Assembly (NCBI RefSeq): GCF_003096355.1
Contig: NZ_QEKI01000010.1
Span: 62,001-126,000 of the forward strand
Reading direction: 5' to 3'
Length of the DNA: 64,000 nt
From: Pontibacter virosus
Lineage (GTDB): Bacteria; Bacteroidota; Bacteroidia; Cytophagales; Hymenobacteraceae
A program made the translations under genes and the position numbers. Shown here piece by piece: positions 7,140-15,089 of the stretch. The stretch's first letter is position 1. Each line of letters begins with the position of its first letter. The notes beneath the pieces are model-generated. The model saw only the letters and a list, made by a program, of their open reading frames with translations, made no database searches and was not told the DNA's origin.

Positions 7140-10100
7140 ATGAAAACGCGCCCCCTCGTTAAGATCTTTCTGCTGATAATCGGACTGGCACTCACCCTGG
7201 TGGTGGTCGCTCAGTTTCTGCTGGCCCCGCTCTACCAGGAGAAGCTACCGGCCCTTATCAGAACGGCCTTGACCAAGGATCCCAACCTGGTGCTGGCGCC
7301 TTTTCAGTCAGATATCTCCAACTGGAAGAATTTTCCCTACCTGACCCTCACGCTCGACAATATTTCACTAAAGGATACCAGCGGTGCGCAGCCAGTGGAA
7401 GTGCTGGCCGTGCAGCATGCGGAGGTACTGGTGCCGGTAATGCAGTGGCCCTATGGCAGGCTTCGCATCAGCAAGGTATACCTCGACGGCCTCACCTTTC
7501 ATCAGCAGGTAGACTCAATGGGCCACAAACGCAGCCTCGGCTTCGGCAAAGGAGAAAAGCAGGACGATGACTCGGGCGATTTCGAATTGAACATCCCGCA
7601 GCTCAGGATCAGGAACGCCCGCTTTTTGAGCGAAAACCAGTACAAGGAAAGCGCCTTTTCGATACAACTCCTTGACTCTGATCTGGCAGCAAAACTAAGT
7701 GATAGGGTCCTCAAAATAAGGGGCAAATTAGAGGGTAAGATCAACTACATCAGCAGCCGTGACCTGCGCCTTTTCGAGGACAGAAACTTTACGGCCGATG
7801 CGCGCTATACCTACGACCTGAACAAAAAGCTGGGAACAATTGAGGAGAGTAGGGCGGTCCTGAACGAAAATGAAGTGCTGATCTCGGGTACGCACCAAAA
7901 GACGACTAACGAACCGGGCTCTGAGCTGGACCTGCACTTTAAGGGAGAACAGCCTTTTTTCTTTCTGCTCAACCAAATGAATTCGGTCCGGTCTATCCCT
8001 TTGCTCCGGCAGGTGGAGAGCGAGGGCCGCGTAAAGCTGCACTACCACATTGCCGGCCACTCCGGGCCAACGAAACGCCCCAGAAACAAACTGCACTTTG
8101 CCTTGCAGGATGGTAAACTGCACTGGCCCACCAGCCGCATCACGCTGTCGCAAATCCAGGTGGCGGGGCAACTGGACAATGGGCCGAAGCATGCACCGGA
8201 GTCGAGTTCATTCACGCTGCATCGCGTGTCGGTGCGTACCGGCAACGACAGCCTGCAACTCAAAGCGAAGATCACAGACTTTACCAAACCCTTTGTGGAT
8301 GCACATCTAAGCGGGAGCTATACCCTGGATAGCCTGGCAGACCTGATGCCCCCGGATTACCTCTCCCTACCCCGTGGTACGCTGGCCGGTGACGTGACCA
8401 TCAAAGGGAACCTTCACGCTGTCGAGGATCGGTTACGAGAAGATGATTTGCAGTGGCAGGGGGCAATTCGCCTACAGGATGTGGGCTTTCAACCGGCAAA
8501 GCTCAACGTGCCCTTCACCAACCTGAATGGGGAGGCAAAACTGGCAGGCAATGAACTGCGCCTGCAAGGTATGGGAGGCAAAATGGGCGGACAGCCTTTT
8601 ACGATAGACGGATCTGTGCGCGATGTGATGAACTACCTCCTGGGCCAGCAAAGCACCGTGGCAGTTAGAGGCGCCGTGAAACTGAAGCGGGTAGACACAG
8701 CCTGGCTAAAGCTGAAGCCTGACACTAAAACAAACGGGCAGCAAGCGGCCCCGGCAAATTCAGTCGTCGCCACCACGATCCTGCCTGAGTTTTTGAGGCT
8801 AAACATGCGCTTGGAATGTGAGCAGCTCAACCTGCAGACAGCACCCATTCAGAACATGCGGGCCAGGCTAAATAGTGACGGCAAGCGTCTCACGCTCTCC
8901 GATATTGGCCTGAATTCGCAAGGCATCACGGTAACAGGAAACGTAACGGCGCCGAACGACAATCGGAAGCTACATGATGCCAACATACAACTGGCCGCGC
9001 AGATGGACTCCCTGGACCTGACCAGCCTGCAGCAGGTCAATGCGATTGCCGGATCGGCGGGCAACGGAAATAAAACCGGACCTGCTGGCAATGCCGATGG
9101 GATGGCTTTTCTGACGCCGCTGCAAAAGGTACAGCTGTCCTTGCGCGTGAAGCACATTGACTTGCCCGGAGAAGAAGACCTGCAGCAGCTCTCCGTGCGC
9201 CTGGATAAAAACAAGAGCCACGTAACGATGCAGGCAATGCGCTTTAAGACAAGCAAAGGTGGTGCGGCCACCGCAAACGGGGGCTTCTACCTGATCAGTT
9301 CGAAACTGACCCGGCCATACCTGAACGTGAACCTGCAGTATGACTTTCTGGACCTGCAGGTCTTTATGCAAAACTTCGCGGCGCTGAAAACGCTGCTGCC
9401 CGCAGCTGAACCACAGGCTATGCCCGAGAAGGAAGAGAAAGAAAACGGCATGAGCAGTAAGCTGCGTGAGAAGGTGTACGATCTGGGTCTGCACGTAGAA
9501 GCGCAGGAACTGAAGTACCAATACCTGACGGGAAGCAACCTGCAGATAAAGGCTCGCATGAACCGGGAGCAGGCGCAGCTTGACAAGCTATACCTGCATG
9601 CCTTCGGAGGCAAGATATTCTCAAACGGCATGATGTACCTCGGCGAGGCTTCCGACACCATCCCCGTCAGGCTAAAGGCGCAGGTGCAGGACATCGACCT
9701 GGAACAATTGTTTGCAGTAGCCGAGCAAATGGAGCTGGATATGCTGGGAAGCCGGAATATAAAGGGCAAGGCAGACTGCAACCTGACAGTCTACACCAAA
9801 CTGGACGGCACCTTTACGCCGAGTTTCGACCGGACAGTCGCCTATTCCAAGGCCTCTTTCCGGGGTATGGAGCTGATCGACATCAAGCCTATACAGGAAG
9901 CTCTGGGCTTCATGCGGAAAGAGCGAACCGAGCACCTGTTTTTCGAGGATGTGGATGCTGACTTTGTGCTCTATAAGAATAAGTTTGTCGCACCTGGTTT
10001 CAGCATGAATAACAACCTGTCGTCTTTTGACCTCAGGGGTTCTTATGTGATGCGAGGGAATGCCAGTCTGAGCCTGGACATCAACGTTTTCAGCATCCTT

Positions 10101-10325
10101 TTCGGAAACAACCAGCGCCGCATTGAGCAGATACAGGAAGATACGCTGTCGCTGAAGAACAGCCAGAGCAAACAGCACCTGCTGCTGGTGCGCGACCAGG
10201 ACAAATACAAGGTGAAGCTCAGCAACCGACAGGAAAGAGAAGACATCACGCTTGTGTTGCGAAACGAGTTTCTGGATGTGTTGGAGCAGTACCAGATCGA
10301 TACAGCTTTCACAGAAATCCAGTAG
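7140..10325 (+). CDS. AsmA-like inner-membrane protein
   Basis: 1061 residues. One N-terminal membrane helix (about 7-29, LVKIFLLIIGLALTLVVVAQ) anchors a huge periplasmic beta-rich repeat region. The start, with a DPNLVLAPFQSDISNWKNFPYLTLTLDNISL-type stretch, and the C-terminal AsmA_2-like section (about 900-1030) match the AsmA/TamB-like group, which form hydrophobic grooves moving phospholipid between membranes. The length is typical of Bacteroidota members. No neighbour shares an operon. A 257-bp gap upstream holds no gene. Confidence 0.85.
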   Translation: MKTRPLVKIFLLIIGLALTLVVVAQFLLAPLYQEKLPALIRTALTKDPNLVLAPFQSDISNWKNFPYLTLTLDNISLKDTSGAQPVEVLAVQHAEVLVPVMQWPYGRLRISKVYLDGLTFHQQVDSMGHKRSLGFGKGEKQDDDSGDFELNIPQLRIRNARFLSENQYKESAFSIQLLDSDLAAKLSDRVLKIRGKLEGKINYISSRDLRLFEDRNFTADARYTYDLNKKLGTIEESRAVLNENEVLISGTHQKTTNEPGSELDLHFKGEQPFFFLLNQMNSVRSIPLLRQVESEGRVKLHYHIAGHSGPTKRPRNKLHFALQDGKLHWPTSRITLSQIQVAGQLDNGPKHAPESSSFTLHRVSVRTGNDSLQLKAKITDFTKPFVDAHLSGSYTLDSLADLMPPDYLSLPRGTLAGDVTIKGNLHAVEDRLREDDLQWQGAIRLQDVGFQPAKLNVPFTNLNGEAKLAGNELRLQGMGGKMGGQPFTIDGSVRDVMNYLLGQQSTVAVRGAVKLKRVDTAWLKLKPDTKTNGQQAAPANSVVATTILPEFLRLNMRLECEQLNLQTAPIQNMRARLNSDGKRLTLSDIGLNSQGITVTGNVTAPNDNRKLHDANIQLAAQMDSLDLTSLQQVNAIAGSAGNGNKTGPAGNADGMAFLTPLQKVQLSLRVKHIDLPGEEDLQQLSVRLDKNKSHVTMQAMRFKTSKGGAATANGGFYLISSKLTRPYLNVNLQYDFLDLQVFMQNFAALKTLLPAAEPQAMPEKEEKENGMSSKLREKVYDLGLHVEAQELKYQYLTGSNLQIKARMNREQAQLDKLYLHAFGGKIFSNGMMYLGEASDTIPVRLKAQVQDIDLEQLFAVAEQMELDMLGSRNIKGKADCNLTVYTKLDGTFTPSFDRTVAYSKASFRGMELIDIKPIQEALGFMRKERTEHLFFEDVDADFVLYKNKFVAPGFSMNNNLSSFDLRGSYVMRGNASLSLDINVFSILFGNNQRRIEQIQEDTLSLKNSQSKQHLLLVRDQDKYKVKLSNRQEREDITLVLRNEFLDVLEQYQIDTAFTEIQ

Positions 10326-10447
10326 CCATACCTCTTAAATTCAATAGCTGCCTCAAAATCTTCCTGTTCGGATGGTGGGCAGGGGGCTGAGCTGGTCAGC
10401 TAACCTAAATGTTGTATTAATCGTTTATGGAAACATGTAATTATTTG

Positions 10448-10464
10448 CATAACAGTATGTTATG
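10448..10464. promoter_or_regulatory. Inverted repeat upstream of doxX-like gene
   Basis: CATAAC (10448-10453), AGTAT spacer, GTTATG (10459-10464), perfect. It ends 38 bp before the ATG at 10503 and could be an operator or a leader hairpin. No terminator-like T-run follows. Confidence 0.35.
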
Positions 10465-10502
10465 TGGATTTGGTGGTATCTGAATTAAAACACTCAAAAA
10501 CT

Positions 10503-10934
10503 ATGGAAAGATTTCTGGGACCCTACAGCCCGCAACTGTACGCTATCCTGCGCATTGTGGCCGGATTGATGTTTGCCATGCACGGCACCCAAAAGCTCTT
10601 TGGCTGGCCAGGCGACGGCAACACCGTGGAAATGGCCTCGCTGATGGGCTTTGCAGGTATATTGGAGCTCGTAACCGGACTCATGATCGCTTTCGGATTT
10701 CTGACGGGTACGGCGGCCTTTATTGCCAGTGGTCAGATGGCAGTGGCATTCTTTATGGCCCATGTGCCCCAGGGCTGGAACCCACTGCTCAACCAAGGGG
10801 AGAATGCGGTTCTCTACTGTTTTCTGTTCCTGTACATGGCTGCCCGGGGGGCAGGCATCTGGAGTGTTGACGCAGCGATAGGCAGGGGCGTGCGGCAGGA
10901 AGACAGGCGTGCAGCTATACCTGACAGATGGTAG
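10503..10934 (+). CDS. DoxX family membrane protein
   Basis: 143 residues with four membrane helices. The first holds RIVAGLMFAMHGTQKLFGWPG, a hallmark of DoxX/YqjF proteins, and NPLLNQGENAVLYCFLFLYMAARG closes the domain. The family is linked to oxidative-stress and thiol systems or quinone-coupled redox work, but biochemistry is poorly defined. The start at 10503 (MERFLGPYSP) is preferred over a longer frame from 10464. msrB begins 20 bp after the stop on the same strand, which suggests co-transcription in a redox-repair unit. Confidence 0.85.
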   Translation: MERFLGPYSPQLYAILRIVAGLMFAMHGTQKLFGWPGDGNTVEMASLMGFAGILELVTGLMIAFGFLTGTAAFIASGQMAVAFFMAHVPQGWNPLLNQGENAVLYCFLFLYMAARGAGIWSVDAAIGRGVRQEDRRAAIPDRW

Positions 10935-10954
10935 GAGCTTGCGTATAAGCAGCT

Positions 10955-11416
10955 ATGCTACGCTGGAAAGACATTCTCTACTACGCCAAATACAGCAATC
11001 CGGAGCCTCTCCACAAGGTTGAGAAAACGGAGGAGGAGTGGAGGCAGGTGCTGACACCGGCGCAGTATGCTGTGCTTCGAGAAAAAGGAACGGAGCCGCC
11101 TTACCGCAATGCCTACTGTCGAACCTACGAACCAGGCACCTATACCTGTGCAGCCTGTGGGCAGGTGCTATTTAACTCAACAGAAAAATACCACGCCATA
11201 TCCGGCTGGCCCAGTTTCACACAGCCTGCCAGCCGTGGCGCCATTCGCTATACCTTCGACGACAGCCACCACATGCAGCGCATAGAGGCGCTATGCAATG
11301 TGTGTGACAGTCACCTGGGGCACGTTTTTAACGACGGCCCTCAGCCTGGCGGTTTGCGTTATTGCATCAACTCAGCTAGTTTAATCAGGCTCGATGCTGA
11401 TTTGGAGCTACCATAA
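10955..11416 (+). CDS. msrB: Peptide-methionine (R)-S-oxide reductase
   Basis: 153 residues. Reduces methionine-R-sulfoxide in damaged proteins. Two zinc CxxC pairs are visible (Cys65/Cys68 and Cys114/Cys117). The catalytic Cys137 sits in RYCINSASL, and the substrate pocket motif SGWPSF is at 83-88. There is no signal peptide, so it acts in the cytosol. It is single-domain (no MsrA fusion) and of normal length. It probably shares a transcript with the doxX-like gene upstream. Confidence 0.95.
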   Translation: MLRWKDILYYAKYSNPEPLHKVEKTEEEWRQVLTPAQYAVLREKGTEPPYRNAYCRTYEPGTYTCAACGQVLFNSTEKYHAISGWPSFTQPASRGAIRYTFDDSHHMQRIEALCNVCDSHLGHVFNDGPQPGGLRYCINSASLIRLDADLELP

Positions 11417-11451
11417 AGGCTTGTTCGGCTATACCTTATTTCAGCTATACC

Positions 11452-12570
11452 TTAGTTGCACTTGTTGTACTTCATCAGGTCCATGGCGTTGCGGTTACCC
11501 AGCTGATGTGCTTTGGTCAGGTCAGCGCAGGCTTTGGCCGTTTGCTTGAGGGCCATGTAGCAGTAGCCGCGCCCCAGAAATGCGCTCGGTGATTTTGCAT
11601 CCAGTCTCAGGGCGCTGGTAAAGTCCTTTTCGCCGCCGGCATAATCTTTCAGTTTAATTTTCAGCTCACCCCGTTTTGTATACAACTCAGCACTCTTGCT
11701 GTTGAGACTGATCGCTTTGTTGTAATCTGCCAATGCTTCCTGTGTCTGTCCGTTTCGGGTATAGGCCGTGGCACGGTTGGCGTAGGCCTCGGAGCGTCCT
11801 TTGTCCAGGGCAATCACCTTTGTGAGGTCCTGTATGGCACCTGCTGTGTTCTCGCGCATATACCGGAGCAGCGCCCTGTTGAAATAGGCATCCGCGTGCC
11901 CCGGATCTAATTTCACTGTCGTGCTATAATCTGCCTCGGCCGCCATGTGCTGGGCCAGTTGCTCCTGTACCTGTCCTCTGTGGAAGTGTGCTTCCGCCAA
12001 AGTGGCATCAAGCTGAATGGCTTTATCGAAGTGACGTTTGGCTCCTTCAAAATCCCCGGAACCGTCACTCAGCTTACCCAGTTCCAGGTAGGCTGGGGCG
12101 GTGGGTACCAACTCAATGCTTCTTAAAAGGTGCTGCCTGGCAGGGGCGGTTTTATGGTCGAGGAGCAGGGCCAGGGCGGACTGGTAGTAAAGGTCGGCGT
12201 CCTGTGGCGCAATGCGGATCGCCTTGTCGTAATCGTACTGAGCACCTTCCATGTCTTTCAGATGCACCTTTACGAGCGCCCGGTTGCTGAACCCGTCTTT
12301 GCTGCCTGCGTTCAGCAATAGGGCCCGGTCGAGGTCCGTGAGGGCGGCCTGGTAGTTTTTGAGTTTCAGGTGGGCCAATCCGCGGTTGTAGAAAGGCTCG
12401 AAGGTGAAGCTGTCGCGTGTGATAACGATGGTGTAGGCTGCCACCGCTTCCTGGTAACGCCCCGCATCGAGGTGCTGGTCGGCTATGGTAAGCGGCGAGG
12501 GCCCCGGATCCTGTGCACTTGCTTGCAAAACGGAAAAGAAAAGAAGGAGGCTGAGTAGAATTCTTGTCAT
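11452..12570 (-). CDS. Exported tetratricopeptide-repeat protein
   Basis: 372 residues from the ATG at 12568-12570. Residues 1-20 form a signal peptide (MTRILLSLLLFFSVLQASAQ). Roughly ten TPR units follow, with the usual W/L-G-A-Y/F-A-P pattern, for example YFNRALLRY, AYANRATAY and LYTKRGELK. It is probably a periplasmic protein-interaction scaffold; the partner is unknown. An octamer at 11445-11452 abuts the stop codon. A longer start at 12591 would precede the signal peptide and is unlikely. Confidence 0.85.
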   Translation of the reverse strand: MTRILLSLLLFFSVLQASAQDPGPSPLTIADQHLDAGRYQEAVAAYTIVITRDSFTFEPFYNRGLAHLKLKNYQAALTDLDRALLLNAGSKDGFSNRALVKVHLKDMEGAQYDYDKAIRIAPQDADLYYQSALALLLDHKTAPARQHLLRSIELVPTAPAYLELGKLSDGSGDFEGAKRHFDKAIQLDATLAEAHFHRGQVQEQLAQHMAAEADYSTTVKLDPGHADAYFNRALLRYMRENTAGAIQDLTKVIALDKGRSEAYANRATAYTRNGQTQEALADYNKAISLNSKSAELYTKRGELKIKLKDYAGGEKDFTSALRLDAKSPSAFLGRGYCYMALKQTAKACADLTKAHQLGNRNAMDLMKYNKCN

Positions 12571-12637
12571 GCACGGTGGGTTAGTGCACAAAAATAATCA
12601 AAAGAACGACTTACGAATCCTTTTCTTCACAGCTTCT

Positions 12638-13099
12638 TCAGGGGCATTGTCTGTCTTTGTTCTGGATCAGTACATCCCGGACGATGTCCTGTGCTTCTTT
12701 CTCGTCCATGTCCAGAGCAGAATACAGGTAGTGTATCAACTCCTCCTCTTTTTCAGTCACCACACAATCTGACAGCACCAGTTGGATGGTATGGGCGAAC
12801 AGGGTAGGGCGGTTCTCCTCGGATACCAGGTCGACCGAGTTGTCGATCAGTATTTTGCTACCTAGCTGCACGTGGGCATAGAACACATTCCGGCTGTAGG
12901 CCATGATATCGTGCCCTTCGAACAGTGTCCTATCGGCTAGGGTCTGCGCCATTTCGTCCAGTTCCTCGTCTGACACGTCGTCGTCCACGGCCACGCAGGC
13001 ATGCATGATGGCAATCCAGGCTTCCTGCTCGTTTTGTGGGGTGAAGGTATAAGAATCCGGTATGTTCGTGCGACCAGTAGTGTTAAAAACGCCTTCCAT
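12638..13099 (-). CDS. TerB-like helical protein
   Basis: 153 residues, cytosolic and acidic. A helical layout with EAWIAIMHACVAVDDDVSDEELDEM (about 26-50) resembles TerB/DjlA-N domains, in which an acidic loop precedes helix repeats; the later DCVVTEKEEELIHYLYSALDMDE gives the second acidic loop. TerB domains bind metal or act as adaptors in stress responses. No ter operon is nearby. Assignment rests on the motif pattern only. Confidence 0.55.
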   Translation of the reverse strand: MEGVFNTTGRTNIPDSYTFTPQNEQEAWIAIMHACVAVDDDVSDEELDEMAQTLADRTLFEGHDIMAYSRNVFYAHVQLGSKILIDNSVDLVSEENRPTLFAHTIQLVLSDCVVTEKEEELIHYLYSALDMDEKEAQDIVRDVLIQNKDRQCP

Positions 13100-13248
13100 G
13101 GGGTATCGGTTATTTTAGCTAATAAGTACTTGCAATAAGAGGCAATTGTTTTGTGACAGACCTTTGCAACCGTTCGTAGCAAGCACCTGTTTTATATCAA
13201 GGGCTCTGCATATGTTTTGATGGTGAAAATACGCCTGATCTGATGCAC

Positions 13249-14148
13249 TTACTTCTGGCGAAGCACTTCCCTGACAGACTTCAGCACAAGGGGCCAGGCA
13301 GGCGATTGTGGAGCCACTAAGTCAAAATGACCGGCATTGGGAAGGAGCACCACCTCGGCAGCATCTCCCTTGCTTTTGGCGCTGCGCGCATAGGCTGTGG
13401 CCTGTTCGGTCGGCACAATCGGATCGAGCGCTCCCTGTACCAGGTATTGGCGTACTTTGAGCGGCTGCAAACGCATCGGCGAAGCATGTGCATATCGGTC
13501 GGGAACTTGCGCGGGCATGCCGCCCATTAGCTTGGGCACGGCGGCATTGCAGCTGCCTTCGGCTGTTGCGTAACTTTCCAGGTCGGCTATACCTGCCAGC
13601 GAAACCACTCCTTTTACTTTTAAAGGCTTTCGCACGTACAGCGCACTTTGGCGTGGCAGGTTTTTGCGTGCTGCCAGCCACAGGGCCAGATGTCCGCCTG
13701 CCGAATGCCCCAGCACCACCACCTGCTTCAGGTTAAGCGGGTATTGCTTCGCCATTGCTTTTAGATGGTCTGTACCCTGCGCCACATCCAGGAAAGTACC
13801 GGGCCAGCCTCCTCCGGCATCTCCCACACGTCGAAACTCAAGGTTCCAGGTGGCATATCCTGCCGCAGTCAGGGCGGCGCTCAGGTGAGCCATGTACTGC
13901 AGGTTGTACTGCGACAGCCAGCAGCCACCGTGCACCACGACCACCACCGGAAAAGGCCCATCACCCTCCGGAAGCCGTAACTCCCCGAACTGCAGGGAAT
14001 CTGTGCCATAGGCCACGCGCATACCTGCGGCAGGGGCGGGGAGGGCTGCTATATCCTGCCATGTGACCAGTTTTGGTTTTTGATCTTGTGCTAAAAGGGT
14101 ATGGCTGCAAAACAGGCAGAGCAATAGGGTGTATAACAGAGCGCGCAT
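13249..14148 (-). CDS. Secreted alpha/beta hydrolase, esterase type
   Basis: 299 residues. Signal peptide (1-20) ending in LLAQ. The oxyanion motif HGGCW is near 74-78 and the nucleophile elbow GHSAGG near 147-152, with the Ser in the middle. A late Asp (GALDPIVPTEQ, about 241-251) and His (PNAGHFDLV) complete the triad. Best fit is the BD-FAE/carboxylesterase group near the S9 peptidases; substrate unknown. It is followed downstream on the same strand by the TerB-like gene after about 150 bp. Confidence 0.85.
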   Translation of the reverse strand: MRALLYTLLLCLFCSHTLLAQDQKPKLVTWQDIAALPAPAAGMRVAYGTDSLQFGELRLPEGDGPFPVVVVVHGGCWLSQYNLQYMAHLSAALTAAGYATWNLEFRRVGDAGGGWPGTFLDVAQGTDHLKAMAKQYPLNLKQVVVLGHSAGGHLALWLAARKNLPRQSALYVRKPLKVKGVVSLAGIADLESYATAEGSCNAAVPKLMGGMPAQVPDRYAHASPMRLQPLKVRQYLVQGALDPIVPTEQATAYARSAKSKGDAAEVVLLPNAGHFDLVAPQSPAWPLVLKSVREVLRQK

Positions 14149-14251
14149 GTGCGAAAGGGGTTTATGGGTCAGCTGATCGGTAAAGATATACGAATCAGCA
14201 GGTTTTTTTAGAGCCTCAAAAGCAACTTGTCAATTTATGCAGACCATTGGT

Positions 14252-15061
14252 TTATTCTTTTTCTAACCTGGCCAGCACCCGTGCCAGTTCGCGCCGGAAA
14301 GCCAGGTTATCGTTCATGCCATTATGGCCCTGGCCTTTGAGCAGCACCACACTGTCGGTAGGCTTCAGGTGAGCTTTCAGCTTCTCTGAAGAGCCCGGGT
14401 AAATTATCTCGTCCTGCAGACCGTGAAAGAGAGCAACCGGGGCCGAGGTCTGCTGTACAAAGCGATAAGTGTCAAACTTATACTTCAGCAGGAAAGAGGG
14501 CACAAAAGGATACAAGCTCTGCATCAGGTCACCCAGACTGTAGTAGGGAGCCTGCAGGATCAGGAGTTTGGGCTTATTTTCGGCAGCCAGTTTCGCAGCG
14601 GCAGCTGTACCAATAGAATAGCCAGCCACCACGATCCGCTCTTCGCTATACCTGTCTTTTAAGGCATCGTAAGCCGCCTGCACGTCTACATAAAACTGTG
14701 CCTCGCTCTGGATGTTGCCCTCGCTTTTGCCATACCCGCGGTAGTCCAACACAAACACATCGTAGCGCAGGTCAGTGTACGTTTCGTGCACCCAGCCCCA
14801 GGAGTCTACGGAGCCGGCATTTCCGTGTAAGTAAAACACGAGCCCCTTCGGGTCAGGTACTTTAAAGAGCACACCGTGCAGCCTGGTGCCATCGTTAGCA
14901 GGTATAAAGAGCTCTTCGAAGTCCTGTCTGAACCCGAAACGGTGGTCAGCGGGGAGCTTCTCCGGAAAAAAGATCAGGTTCTCCTGCTGAAACGATAAAA
15001 AGCCCATAAGTAACAGGTATAAAGAAACCAGTGTAATCCCAATGCCAAATACGGTCTTCAA
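14252..15061 (-). CDS. Alpha/beta hydrolase, BEM46/FrsA-like, membrane-anchored
   Basis: 269 residues. An uncleaved N-terminal helix (about 3-23) anchors a hydrolase domain. Motifs: YLHGNAGSVDSWG (oxyanion), DYRGYGKSEG, the nucleophile elbow GYSIGTAAA, FHGLQDEIIYPGSSEKL (acid) and GHNGMND (His). The BEM46-like family hydrolyses acyl or phosphate esters of unknown identity. The P-type ATPase gene lies only 28 bp upstream on the same strand, so the pair may share a transcript. Confidence 0.85.
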   Translation of the reverse strand: MKTVFGIGITLVSLYLLLMGFLSFQQENLIFFPEKLPADHRFGFRQDFEELFIPANDGTRLHGVLFKVPDPKGLVFYLHGNAGSVDSWGWVHETYTDLRYDVFVLDYRGYGKSEGNIQSEAQFYVDVQAAYDALKDRYSEERIVVAGYSIGTAAAAKLAAENKPKLLILQAPYYSLGDLMQSLYPFVPSFLLKYKFDTYRFVQQTSAPVALFHGLQDEIIYPGSSEKLKAHLKPTDSVVLLKGQGHNGMNDNLAFRRELARVLARLEKE

Positions 15062-15089
15062 GTGCTCTTAACTTAGGTATGGGAGCTGC